A stretch of 64,000 nt of DNA, from contig NZ_CP129963.1 in the NCBI RefSeq assembly GCF_030503615.1, positions 2,728,001-2,792,000 on the forward strand, written 5' to 3'. A program made the position numbers and the translations under genes. The stretch is from Sphingobacterium sp. BN32 (GTDB lineage: Bacteria > Bacteroidota > Bacteroidia > Sphingobacteriales > Sphingobacteriaceae). Position 1 is the first letter of the stretch. Every line of letters begins with the position of its first letter. The notes below the pieces were generated by a model, which saw only the letters and a list, made by a program, of their open reading frames with translations, made no database searches and was not told the origin of the DNA. Of the stretch, positions 1-7,001 are shown piece after piece.

Positions 1-369
1 CGACCGGATATAGACAATAGAATCGCCTTTGGCGAAATCAAAGCCTACTTCAACAGCCAAATCACAAGTATTAGTGAAGATCAGGTTGAGATTATGACCG
101 AAGATGGTCTGGTTAATATCGTCAATGATTTTGTTTTAGCCTTGACCGGCTACAGACCGAATTTTGACTTCCTTCGAAAAATCGGTATCCACATCCCGGC
201 AGAGGCACCAATGATACCAGAGCATAATCCGGAAACGATGGAAACCAATGTGGAAGGTCTATTTCTGGCAGGTGTTGTCTGTGGCGGTCTCAATACGCAC
301 TTATGGTTTATTGAAAACTCCCGAGTGCACGCCCAAATGATTTTCGCGCGGATTAATGAACTGAACTAG
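1..369 (+). CDS. ypdA: YpdA-type bacillithiol-disulfide reductase-like flavoprotein (3' end)
   Basis: Only the last 122 codons are present; the reading frame is open from base 1. Members of this family are FAD/NAD(P)H-dependent, thioredoxin-reductase-like proteins proposed to reduce bacillithiol disulfide in the cytosol. The C-terminal segment LFLAGVVCGGLNTHLWFIEN followed by SRVHA is the characteristic FAD-contacting tail; upstream ALTGYRPNFDFL is the usual second Rossmann-domain segment. The gene ends convergently with the TetR gene and overlaps it by 4 bases. The family call rests on the C-terminal part only, so a related flavin reductase cannot be excluded. Confidence 0.75.
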   Translation, partial: RPDIDNRIAFGEIKAYFNSQITSISEDQVEIMTEDGLVNIVNDFVLALTGYRPNFDFLRKIGIHIPAEAPMIPEHNPETMETNVEGLFLAGVVCGGLNTHLWFIENSRVHAQMIFARINELN

Positions 370-977
370 GGGCGCAGACCGCGAATAAAAATCGAAGCCA
401 ATTTCTTTTGTAAAGCAAGGATATATTCAAATTCCTCTTTGGTGGGCGGAATGAAGATATTATTGAACTCTTTGACTACACCGATACGCATTCCCAAAAT
501 CGATATCATGAAAATCTTAGAGGTTACAGGCAGATCATCGACGACGATTTCTCCTTTTTCCACGCCTTGGCCCAATATCTTCTGAACCTGCTCGATATCC
601 TTGTCGATGATGGAACTACAAGCCTCTTCCAAATCTGGCGGAAACTCGTTTCGTAGGGAGTATGTATATTCAAAAATACTGTAATTCTCTTTGATGGCTT
701 CCAATCGAGTTTCTAGAAATGCAGTGAATGCTTCCTCGATGGTATTAGACTTAGTAATTCTGTTTTCAGTCTCGGTCACCATCTCATCGACTGTATATTC
801 TAACACAGCGGCATATAACCTATTTTTATCGGGGAAATAATAGTACAAGAGCGCTTTTGAGAACGAAAGATCCTGAGCAATCTCCGCCATGGTCGTCTTT
901 GCCATACCAAAATGTGCAAACCTGCGGCGCGCAGCTTCTAAAATCTTTTGTCTCTTTACATCAGCGTTCTTTGCCAT
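366..977 (-). CDS. TetR/AcrR family transcriptional regulator
   Basis: 203 residues, normal for TetR repressors. The N-terminal helix-turn-helix spans about residues 10-58 (TTMAEIAQDLSFSKALLYYY then FPDKNRLY), which is the classic TetR_N signature. The rest is an all-helical ligand-binding domain with no recognisable specificity. It is divergent from murB, with 103 bases between the two starts, and convergent with the flavoprotein gene. Neither arrangement identifies its target; autoregulation in the AT-rich shared upstream region is an inference. Confidence 0.88.
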   Translation of the reverse strand: MAKNADVKRQKILEAARRRFAHFGMAKTTMAEIAQDLSFSKALLYYYFPDKNRLYAAVLEYTVDEMVTETENRITKSNTIEEAFTAFLETRLEAIKENYSIFEYTYSLRNEFPPDLEEACSSIIDKDIEQVQKILGQGVEKGEIVVDDLPVTSKIFMISILGMRIGVVKEFNNIFIPPTKEEFEYILALQKKLASIFIRGLRP

Positions 978-1080
978 TCTATTAATTAAATTAGTTTATA
1001 AATGCTGGTTTAATTATCTTTACCACTCTTTAACTAAGTTACTTTATTTTTTCGAATTTTTAAAGATATCGGTCAAAAAA

Positions 1081-2097
1081 ATGAAAAACACCCTTCAAAC
1101 AGCTGTTTCCTTAAAGGATTTTAATACGTTCGGAATAGAAGCTAAGGCAAATAAATATATTAGAATCACCGAGGAGTCAAGTTTGAAGGAACTTTATGAC
1201 CTAGAAGCGTTCAAACAGAAGTTCTTTGTATTAGGTGGTGGAAGCAACGTATTGTTTACCGAGGATTATGATGGACTGATCGTCCATATAGCTAATAAGG
1301 GGATACAACATTTTATCGAAGGCAACCAAGTCTTTGTAACCGCATCCGCCGGCGAAGTATGGAACGACTTAGTTTGGTATTGTATCAAGCATGACTTTCC
1401 GGGCATGGAAAACCTTGCACTTATACCCGGCACCGTTGGAGCCTCACCTATTCAAAACATAGGCGCCTACGGTACAGAGTTGATGCACATCTTTTATTCT
1501 TGCCGCGCCTTCGACACCTACACTGGCGAATTTGTAACTTTTACGAATGTAGATTGCCAATTCTCCTATCGCGATAGCATCTTTAAGAAAGCGCATAAAG
1601 GGCGATACATTATCTGCAGTGTAACTTACAAGCTTTCTCTTTTCGGGCAGATCAATACGAGTTATGGAGCGATCGAAGCGGAGCTAGCGAAAAGAAACAT
1701 CCTGGAACCAACGATCAAAGATGTTGCGGAGGTTGTTTCCTATATCCGCGTCGAAAAGCTACCAGATCCATCAACAGTGGGCAATGCCGGCAGTTTCTTT
1801 AAAAATCCGATTATCAGCAAAACACAGTTCATCAACCTCCAGGCACAACACCCTGATATCGTGCATTATCCAATGGGAAATGATGAAGAAAAATTAGCCG
1901 CAGGCTGGCTGATTGAGCAGTGTGGATGGAAAGGAAAAGAGGTTGGCGAAGTTGCTGTATGGAAAAATCAAGCCCTGGTTCTCACCAACAAAGGAGCAGC
2001 AAGCGGAGCACAGATTTATGAAATATCGTCCAAAATTGTAGACGATGTTTTATCGAAATTCGGTGTACAACTCGAACGTGAAGTGAACATTCTATAA
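1081..2097 (+). CDS. murB: UDP-N-acetylenolpyruvoylglucosamine reductase MurB
   Basis: Reduces UDP-GlcNAc-enolpyruvate to UDP-MurNAc with NADPH and FAD, the second committed step of peptidoglycan precursor synthesis in the cytosol. 338 residues, matching type I (E. coli-like) MurB. FAD-binding motifs GGGSNVLF (52-59) and GTVGASPIQNIGAYG (117-131) are present, as is the catalytic serine in NAGSFFKNP (Ser239). The ATG at 1081 is chosen because the longer in-frame opening to 889 would run through the start of the divergent TetR gene and adds no MurB-like sequence. No clear Shine-Dalgarno is seen, which is common in Bacteroidota. Confidence 0.95.
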   Translation: MKNTLQTAVSLKDFNTFGIEAKANKYIRITEESSLKELYDLEAFKQKFFVLGGGSNVLFTEDYDGLIVHIANKGIQHFIEGNQVFVTASAGEVWNDLVWYCIKHDFPGMENLALIPGTVGASPIQNIGAYGTELMHIFYSCRAFDTYTGEFVTFTNVDCQFSYRDSIFKKAHKGRYIICSVTYKLSLFGQINTSYGAIEAELAKRNILEPTIKDVAEVVSYIRVEKLPDPSTVGNAGSFFKNPIISKTQFINLQAQHPDIVHYPMGNDEEKLAAGWLIEQCGWKGKEVGEVAVWKNQALVLTNKGAASGAQIYEISSKIVDDVLSKFGVQLEREVNIL

Positions 2098-2099
2098 AG

Positions 2100-2337
2100 T
2101 TTTCCACATTTCCCACAGTCTGAAAACAACTTCCTAAAAACAGAAAAAATCATCCTTCTTGCGCTCCAAACCGCGCAAAATCACATCTATTTTTTCTCGT
2201 AAAACGATAATTTTATCGAGAAATAGGATGTTTTTCCACATTTTTCGCTATTACCTGCACAGTAATTGATATTATCAGTACAAATGGTGATTAACTATGG
2301 TTAGCGATTTAATCGTATCCAATTACCATTTTCCACA
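2100..2337. promoter_or_regulatory. Cluster of three DnaA-box-like 9-mers
   Basis: TTTTCCACA occurs three times in the same orientation at 2100-2108, 2232-2240 and 2329-2337, with a near match TTTCCCACA at 2109-2117. The intervening DNA is AT-rich and holds an imperfect hairpin (about 2185-2230, arms around CATCTATTT/AAATAGGATG and CTCG/CGAG). The sequence differs from the E. coli consensus TTATCCACA by one base. It could be a DnaA-binding region or simply an upstream regulatory region of the sigma-factor gene; function is inferred from motif density only. Confidence 0.4.
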
Positions 2338-2377
2338 TGACACTTAACTATTTAACAATATATAAACTACTGATTGT

Positions 2378-2893
2378 ATGAACAAACTAGAATTTAACAC
2401 ACTTGTCATCAAACATTCCGACTCATTGAAAAGCTATGCCCGTAACTTCACTCGTGATCAGGATGACGCAAATGACTTGGTGCAGGATACATTGCTAAAA
2501 GCAGTGACCTACTTCAAGAATTTTAGAGACGGAACGAATCTTAAGGGATGGTTGTACACAATCATGAAAAACACCTTTATCAACAATTACCGTCGGGTGG
2601 TAAAGACCAACACTTTCATTACCAAGGAAGAAGAAATTTCACAAACTAACCTGGTGGTGTCTGCAAGCAACAACAAAGGCGAAAACAAATTTGTTATGGA
2701 AGACATCAACTATGCACTTTCGAAGCTATCAGACGAGTATTATGTACCTTTCACCATGTATTTTGAAGGATACAAATACCACGAAATCTCCGATCACTTG
2801 AAAATCCCGATTGGAACAGTTAAAACAAGAATCCACGTGGCGAGAAAGTCCATGAAAAAAACCCTATCGTCCTACAAATTCGAAGCGCAATAG
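2378..2893 (+). CDS. ECF-type RNA polymerase sigma factor
   Basis: 171 residues. Sigma70 region 2 lies at about 10-75 (SYARNFTRDQDDANDLVQDT and LKGWLYTIMKNTFINNYRR). Region 4 lies at about 110-165 (the helix-turn-helix YKYHEISDHLKIPIGTVKTR then IHVARKSMKK). The linker is short. It is one of the near-universal short ECF sigma factors of Bacteroidota. No anti-sigma factor gene lies beside it: the neighbours are murB and a convergent kinase. Its regulon cannot be read from this window. Confidence 0.9.
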   Translation: MNKLEFNTLVIKHSDSLKSYARNFTRDQDDANDLVQDTLLKAVTYFKNFRDGTNLKGWLYTIMKNTFINNYRRVVKTNTFITKEEEISQTNLVVSASNNKGENKFVMEDINYALSKLSDEYYVPFTMYFEGYKYHEISDHLKIPIGTVKTRIHVARKSMKKTLSSYKFEAQ

Positions 2894-2978
2894 GGCTATA
2901 ATAATAAAAATCTTTGATTAAAGTTTCCCCAAGAGGTTCCTATCTGCTCGATAGCTATTCTGAGGGATACAAAAAATG

Positions 2979-3014
2979 AAATTTGAGATAAGCTTATTCG
3001 CTTATCTCAAATTT
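2979..3014 (-). terminator. Intrinsic terminator overlapping the kinase 3' end
   Basis: A perfect 15-bp stem (2979-2993 with 3000-3014) has a 6-base loop that contains the kinase stop codon. On the minus strand it is followed by a T-rich run (CATTTTTTG). The last codons of the kinase are therefore part of the terminator stem. It may also work for the convergent sigma-factor transcript. Confidence 0.75.
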
Positions 3015-3914
3015 TGATAAAGCAACGAATTGTTGGATACGTGCTTTTATTTCTTCCGACGTTAGATTTTCCAATCTTTCCGTACCAAATTTCTCAACAC
3101 AGAACGAGGCTAAGGCTGAACCAAAAATAATTGCATTTTTCATGTTTGCAAAGTTGATGGATTGCAGTTTCGCCAAATAGCCGATAAAACCACCTGCAAA
3201 AGAATCACCCGCTCCTGTCGGATCAAATACATCTGCTAACGGCAATGCCGGCGCAGAGAAGACTTGTCCTTCACCGAATAATAAAGCGCCATGCTCTCCT
3301 TTTTTGATGATCAGGTACTGTGGTCCCATCTGCAAGATTTTCTCAGCTGCTTTTACTAAAGAAAACTCTCCAGAAAGTTGGCGTGCTTCTGCATCATTAA
3401 TCGTTAATACATCTACCTTCTTCAATACTTCCTTCAAGCCATCCATTGCAACGTCCATCCAAAAGTTCATGGTATCTAAAACAACTAACTTAGGCTTGTT
3501 CGTTAAGCGCTCTAAGGTCGCTAATTGAACAGCAGGTGTTAGGTTGCCTAATAAAAGATATTCACAGTCTTGATACGATGCTGGGATCTTAGGGTCAAAA
3601 TCCGCTAATACATTCAATTCAGTGATTAGTGTATCGCGGCTGTTCATATCGTTGTGGTAACGACCTGACCAAAAAAATGATTTCCCACCAGGAACAATTT
3701 CTAACCCTTCTACGTCGATTCCTTTTGAGGTGATGATATTTAAGTTATCATCTCCAAAATCCTCACCTATCACCGAAACAAGCTTCACATCTGAACATAA
3801 ATAGGATGCAGCTAAACCTGCATAGGTAGCAGCACCACCAACAATTTTATCAGTTTTTCCGAAAGGGGTTTCGATTGCATCGAACGCTACGGTTCCAACG
3901 ATTACTAAACTCAT
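2994..3914 (-). CDS. PfkB/ribokinase family sugar or nucleoside kinase
   Basis: 306 residues, typical for the family. The N-terminal glycine-rich motif GGAATYAGLAAS is near 26-37, and the PfkB signature 2 DPTGAGDSFAGGFIGY is near 231-246, with the catalytic Asp in GAGD. It phosphorylates a sugar or nucleoside hydroxyl using ATP. Family members in Bacteroidota are often annotated as adenosine- or ribokinase-like, and the substrate cannot be assigned from sequence. It lies directly downstream of a tRNA-Asn gene but behind that gene's own terminator. Confidence 0.88.
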   Translation of the reverse strand: MSLVIVGTVAFDAIETPFGKTDKIVGGAATYAGLAASYLCSDVKLVSVIGEDFGDDNLNIITSKGIDVEGLEIVPGGKSFFWSGRYHNDMNSRDTLITELNVLADFDPKIPASYQDCEYLLLGNLTPAVQLATLERLTNKPKLVVLDTMNFWMDVAMDGLKEVLKKVDVLTINDAEARQLSGEFSLVKAAEKILQMGPQYLIIKKGEHGALLFGEGQVFSAPALPLADVFDPTGAGDSFAGGFIGYLAKLQSINFANMKNAIIFGSALASFCVEKFGTERLENLTSEEIKARIQQFVALSKFEISE

Positions 3915-3930
3915 GAATGTATTTTTTTTA

Positions 3931-3959
3931 ATAAAAAAAAGCCGACTGTGAAGTCGGCT
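3931..3959 (-). terminator. Terminator of the first tRNA-Asn
   Basis: Stem AGCCGACT/AGTCGGCT with a 4-base loop (3940-3959), followed on the minus strand by a run of eight T. It lies 14 bases beyond the tRNA 3' end. Confidence 0.85.
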
Positions 3960-3972
3960 GTGATACTTTTTG

Positions 3973-4046
3973 CTCCTGAAGCTGGGCTCGAACCAGCGAC
4001 CCTCTGATTAACAGTCAGATGCTCTAACCAACTGAGCTATTCAGGA
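3973..4046 (-). tRNA. tRNA-Asn (GTT)
   Basis: A 74-nt cloverleaf on the minus strand. The acceptor stem is TCCTGAA/TTCAGGA with discriminator G. The D arm is GCTCAGTTGGTTAGAGC. The anticodon stem is TCTGA/TCAGA around loop CTGTTAA (anticodon GTT). The T arm is GCTGG TTCGAGC CCAGC. No CCA is encoded. It is identical to the copy at 6819-6892. Confidence 0.97.
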
Positions 4047-4085
4047 ATTTAACAAGAGAAACTAGCTTTCTCCTTTAAAGTGGTA

Positions 4086-4117
4086 CAAAAATAGACTTTT
4101 ACTCTTGAATTCCCAAA
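4086..4117 (-). promoter_or_regulatory. Promoter of the first tRNA-Asn
   Basis: On the minus strand TTTG (4114-4117), a 20-base spacer and TATTTTTG (4086-4093) match the Bacteroidota sigma-A consensus TTTG-N19-21-TAnnTTTG. The tRNA would start about 35 bases after the predicted transcription start. Confidence 0.6.
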
Positions 4118-4262
4118 AATATTTTAAAAAATATGTGTTTAAATTCCATAAACTCACAAAATAAGCCGATAACCCTTTGTCTATAAACAAAATACAAAGC
4201 ATCAAAAATTCTCATTTTGAATCCCACACAAATCCACGAACTTTACACAAACCCCAAATGCG

Positions 4263-4979
4263 ATGCAAAACAAATCCAGCTTACAGGAAATAGAAGAAAG
4301 ATTCGACAAGGATGTCGAAAGATTCTCCAACTTAGAAACCGGGCAGGCAACCATGCTAGACTCCGCCTTCAACCTCGACCTGATCACCGATTGCATACAG
4401 CAGCACTACCCCGATCTATCATCCGTTCTGGACATCGGCTGTGGCGCGGGCAACTATGACGTCAAGTTATTATCGCGCGTAACAAGCAATCCCAATATAC
4501 ACCTACTCGATTTAAGCCAGCCCATGCTCGACAAAGCAAAAGAGCGGGTAAGCCCACTAACCCGCGGAGAAGTGAAAACATTCAAGGGCGACTTCCGCAC
4601 GGTGGATCTCGTTGAAAACAGCTACGACGTTATCATCGCCACCGCCGTATTACATCACCTCCGCGACGATGCGGATTGGGAAACAGCCTTTGCCCGACTT
4701 TATAAACTCCTTAAACCGGGAGGAAGCATCTGGATTTTCGACATGATTCAGCAAAATACGCCAAAGCTGCAGGAGATCATTTACACGCAGCGCTACGGCA
4801 ATTTCCTGAGCGACCTTAAGGACGAAGAGTACCGCGACCATGTATTCGCCTATATCGAAAAAGAAGATTCGCCAAGACCGCTCGTCTACCAACTGAACCT
4901 GCTACAGCAGGTAGGATTTCAACAAGTCGACGTTTTGCACAAAAATCTATGTATGGCTTCCTACGTAGCCTTCAAATAA
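4263..4979 (+). CDS. Class I SAM-dependent methyltransferase
   Basis: 238 residues. SAM-binding motif I is VLDIGCGAGNYDVKLL (about 60-75). An acidic residue ends strand 2 (HLLDLS). The motif IATAVLHHL and then LLKPGGSIWIFDM follow. The fold is that of small-molecule methyltransferases of the Methyltransf_11/25 type; the substrate is unknown. The ATG at 4263 is chosen because the protein starts there without a signal sequence; an overlapping frame at 4217 is a shadow. It stands alone between the tRNA and a palindrome. Its G+C looks higher than that of the flanking genes, which would suit a transferred gene. Confidence 0.87.
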   Translation: MQNKSSLQEIEERFDKDVERFSNLETGQATMLDSAFNLDLITDCIQQHYPDLSSVLDIGCGAGNYDVKLLSRVTSNPNIHLLDLSQPMLDKAKERVSPLTRGEVKTFKGDFRTVDLVENSYDVIIATAVLHHLRDDADWETAFARLYKLLKPGGSIWIFDMIQQNTPKLQEIIYTQRYGNFLSDLKDEEYRDHVFAYIEKEDSPRPLVYQLNLLQQVGFQQVDVLHKNLCMASYVAFK

Positions 4980-5015
4980 TATCCGAGAGTCTAACAAGTA
5001 TGATTCCCCTCAGTC

Positions 5016-5095
5016 CCCTTTCAAAGCCCTTTCAAACCCAATGTAGAGCCCAATCAAACCCGCTCGGAAGCGGGTTTGATTGGGCTTTGAAAGGG
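5016..5095. repeat. CCCTTTCAAA palindromic repeat, copy 1
   Basis: A perfect 18-bp stem (5047-5064 with 5069-5086) has loop CGGA. It is enclosed by a second pair, CCCTTTCAAAGCCC at 5016-5029 and its complement at 5082-5095. Related motifs recur at 30492-30557. The rest of the 319-base gap (4980-5298) is AT-rich, without a gene. The hairpin could also end the methyltransferase transcript, but no T-run follows immediately. Confidence 0.7.
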
Positions 5096-5298
5096 TCGAT
5101 AAAAAGCTTTTACTTCAAGAAGGCATCAACATGCCTATACGCAGACAAGAAATGCGTATAAAAGAGACAGGAATAAAGAAAAAATTAATTTCAAAACAGA
5201 CCTCATTTAAGACGTTTTAACGCAATTCAACAAATATGTAGCACAAATACCGCTTTCAATCATCAAACTTGCTTAAATCGCTTTAAAATCACCCCAAA

Positions 5299-5559
5299 TC
5301 AATCACGCCTCCCCTTCTCTGCATCCTGTTTCCATTTTTGATAGCTAGACCGCATACAATTGCCACATGGGCGATAGCCTTCCGCCAGCGCCTCCTCTTC
5401 CGTTTCGAAAAAAACGCAATTTGCTCGCTTCATCCGTTTTCCAGACGAGCAGTTTAGGAGCCCGTATATTTTCAACTTAGTATTTCCGCCAAATTGAATA
5501 TACCCTCTGCGGATGGCTGTGCGCAATTCTTTATCGGTAAAATCGACATGTTTCTTCAC
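5299..5559 (-). CDS. Stand-alone Ada-type zinc-binding domain protein
   Basis: 86 residues. Four cysteines (Cys37, Cys48, Cys65, Cys68; pattern NC-x10-NC-x16-CGNC) match the N-terminal zinc domain of Ada. In Ada the first cysteine of this domain accepts methyl groups from DNA phosphotriesters. Here there is no AraC-like helix-turn-helix or O6-methylguanine transferase domain. Translation probably begins at GTG, 3 bases after the stop of the upstream oxygenase gene, so the two are co-transcribed and probably coupled. A role in sensing or repairing alkylated DNA is inferred from the domain and the partner gene. Confidence 0.8.
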   Translation of the reverse strand: MKKHVDFTDKELRTAIRRGYIQFGGNTKLKIYGLLNCSSGKRMKRANCVFFETEEEALAEGYRPCGNCMRSSYQKWKQDAEKGRRD

Positions 5560-5562
5560 AGC

Positions 5563-6276
5563 TTAACTACTTGCATCATGAAAAATAATCCCCAAACTAT
5601 AGCGTTCTCCATTTCGAAGCTCGCTGACACCATGCTTCATATTGACGCGGTAATATCCTCTCGTTCCTTTCTCGGGTTTGAAATTGGTTGTAAAAATTAA
5701 GGCATCGCCTTTTTTAGGTTTTAGCACAATCGCTTTCGACTGCGCGCGAGGTATCTGCTGAGTCAGCACGAACTCCCCTCCCTCATAATCCTTCTCAGGC
5801 TCGCTTAACATCAATACCATCTGCATCGGAAAATAAACATCGCCATACAGATCCTGATGTAGCGTATTGAAACCGCCGGCAGCATACTTCAAAATCAACA
5901 CTGTCGCTTTCTCTTGTCCATTCGAATGACTGCGCGCCAAAAGCTCGGCGTGTTCTAACGGAAATTGAACATCCTGGTTGAGGACGCGGAACCAAGTATT
6001 GGCGATAGGCGCCAATTTGGGATAGACATTTGTGCGGATCCGCTGAATCAGATCCGGCAAGGGATAGTTGAAATACTTGTACTCGCCTAAACCGAAACGA
6101 TAACGAGCCATAACGATAGTCTTGCGATAGAAACTTGCATTATCATATCCCGACTTCAATTGCTCGCATTCTTCCGCCGTAAGCAGCGATGGCAACTGTG
6201 CATATCCTTTCTGATGTAAGTTATCGCTCAGCTGCCCCCAATCATATGCCGCAATTCTCTTCTCTATATTTTCCAT
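5563..6276 (-). CDS. 2OG-Fe(II) oxygenase
   Basis: 237 residues with a double-stranded beta-helix dioxygenase core. The iron ligands are visible as H140-x-D142 (LHQDLYG) and H215 (NMKHGVS), with the 2-oxoglutarate-binding Arg225 in RYSLGIIFHD. Such enzymes couple 2-oxoglutarate decarboxylation to substrate hydroxylation. The sequence resembles the prolyl-hydroxylase-like branch that Bacteroidota often encode beside Ada or AlkA genes, rather than canonical AlkB. It is first in an operon with the Ada-domain gene. DNA or protein as substrate is not decided by the sequence. Confidence 0.83.
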   Translation of the reverse strand: MENIEKRIAAYDWGQLSDNLHQKGYAQLPSLLTAEECEQLKSGYDNASFYRKTIVMARYRFGLGEYKYFNYPLPDLIQRIRTNVYPKLAPIANTWFRVLNQDVQFPLEHAELLARSHSNGQEKATVLILKYAAGGFNTLHQDLYGDVYFPMQMVLMLSEPEKDYEGGEFVLTQQIPRAQSKAIVLKPKKGDALIFTTNFKPEKGTRGYYRVNMKHGVSELRNGERYSLGIIFHDASS

Positions 6277-6354
6277 AACATAATCGACCTTGTTTTCCTA
6301 AACAAATATCGATAGCCCCTTGTTAGCAAAAAATCTGAATCATGCGGAATTATT

Positions 6355-6389
6355 TTAGACATTAGATTTGAGACATTAGATATTAGAGT
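6355..6389 (+). repeat. Five-heptad TAG array, type 1 (no adjoining upstream gene)
   Basis: Five consecutive 7-bp units of the form TTAGAYW (one TGAGACA), reading rightward and followed by ATGGC. Unlike the other arrays, no + strand gene ends at it: the neighbouring oxygenase gene starts at 6276 and reads away. It marks the left edge of the locus A repeat cluster (6355-6772). Confidence 0.85.
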
Positions 6390-6433
6390 ATGGCTTGTAT
6401 TGCTGGAAAGAGGATGAAAAGATGGGCAAGATC

Positions 6434-6468
6434 GGGTCTAAATACTAAGTACTAATTACTAAATACTA
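6434..6468 (-). repeat. Five-heptad TAG array, type 2
   Basis: Five 7-bp units of the TAGTATT/TAGTANT type ending in TAGACCC, read on the minus strand. It abuts the left end of the palindromic element at 6474. Confidence 0.85.
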
Positions 6469-6473
6469 TTTCT

Positions 6474-6654
6474 GAACCAGGAAAGGAAGGATGTAAGGAT
6501 TGGCAGGATCGGGTTTTGTGCGCGATGAAGTACAGGATCAGCGGTCTGGTATTGTTGGAGACGTTTTGTGAAATGTCTCTACGCATTGGCGTCCAATTTA
6601 TGGGTGAAGAATGCATTGATCTTGCCAATCTTAAAATCCTTCCTTTCCTGGTTC
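6474..6654 (+). repeat. Palindromic miniature element, copy A
   Basis: 181 bp with inverted ends GAACCAGGAAAGGAAGGAT (6474-6492) and its exact complement (6636-6654). The similarity continues inward for about 35 bp (AAGATTGGCAAGATC against AGGATTGGCAGGATC). A 38-bp core (6557-6594) has a hairpin around TGTG followed by TACGCATTGGCGTCC. It has no convincing gene. A second partial right end lies at 6668-6690. Confidence 0.85.
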
Positions 6655-6705
6655 AAGACAAACGCCCCCCTTCCTTTCCTGGTTCAAGACAAATCGATAA
6701 AAAAC

Positions 6706-6732
6706 AAAAAAAAAAGGCGCCTACCGGGCGCC
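6706..6732 (-). terminator. GGCGCC hairpin terminator (locus A)
   Basis: GGCGCC pairs across a 5-base loop (6716-6721 with 6727-6732), and a long T-run follows on the minus strand. It sits just beyond a type 1 heptad array and two steps downstream of the tRNA-Asn gene. Confidence 0.75.
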
Positions 6733-6737
6733 CTACA

Positions 6738-6772
6738 TTTCTAATATCTAAAATCTGATGTCTAATATCTAA
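6738..6772 (-). repeat. Five-heptad TAG array, type 1
   Basis: Five units of TTAGAYW (one TCAGATT) on the minus strand, followed by TGTAGG and the GGCGCC hairpin. It lies downstream of the second tRNA-Asn and its terminator. Confidence 0.88.
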
Positions 6773-6773
6773 C

Positions 6774-6811
6774 ACAAAAAAAAAAGACCATCCTTTTGGA
6801 TAGTCTTTTTT
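6774..6811 (-). terminator. Terminator of the second tRNA-Asn
   Basis: An 11-bp stem with one mismatch (6783-6793 with 6798-6808) and loop TTTT, followed on the minus strand by a run of about ten T. It is not similar in sequence to the terminator of the other tRNA-Asn copy. Confidence 0.85.
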
Positions 6812-6818
6812 TGTTTTG

Positions 6819-6892
6819 CTCCTGAAGCTGGGCTCGAACCAGCGACCCTCTGATTAACAGTCAGATGCTCTAACCAACTGAGCTATTCAGGA
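6819..6892 (-). tRNA. tRNA-Asn (GTT), second copy
   Basis: Base-for-base identical to 3973-4046, including TTTTG before and AATT after the gene on the + strand. Acceptor TCCTGAA/TTCAGGA, anticodon GTT, no encoded CCA. On the minus strand, AATATTTG (6951-6958) preceded by TTG (6975-6977) could be its promoter. Confidence 0.97.
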
Positions 6893-7001
6893 ATTCAACC
6901 TTCCCTTTCGGTTTTGGTGATGCAATTATCGGAAGTTTGACCGATATGTGCAAATATTTTTATGCATTTTTTTGCAAGTTATTCAGAACCAATCAGAATA
7001 A

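Noticed and set aside
889..1080. N-terminal extension of MurB
   Set aside because: The in-frame codons from 889 read through the divergent TetR coding start and have no MurB similarity; translation from 1081 gives the family's usual length.
4217..4459. 80-codon + strand frame overlapping the methyltransferase
   Set aside because: Arg/His-rich composition typical of an out-of-frame reading of the real gene at 4263.
6516..6758. 80-codon frame in palindromic element A, with a matching translation in element D (30576-30767)
   Set aside because: The shared peptide (for example SLRIGVQFM against SLRIDVQFM) follows from the DNA similarity of the repeats; copies B and C do not keep the frame and no start signal is seen.
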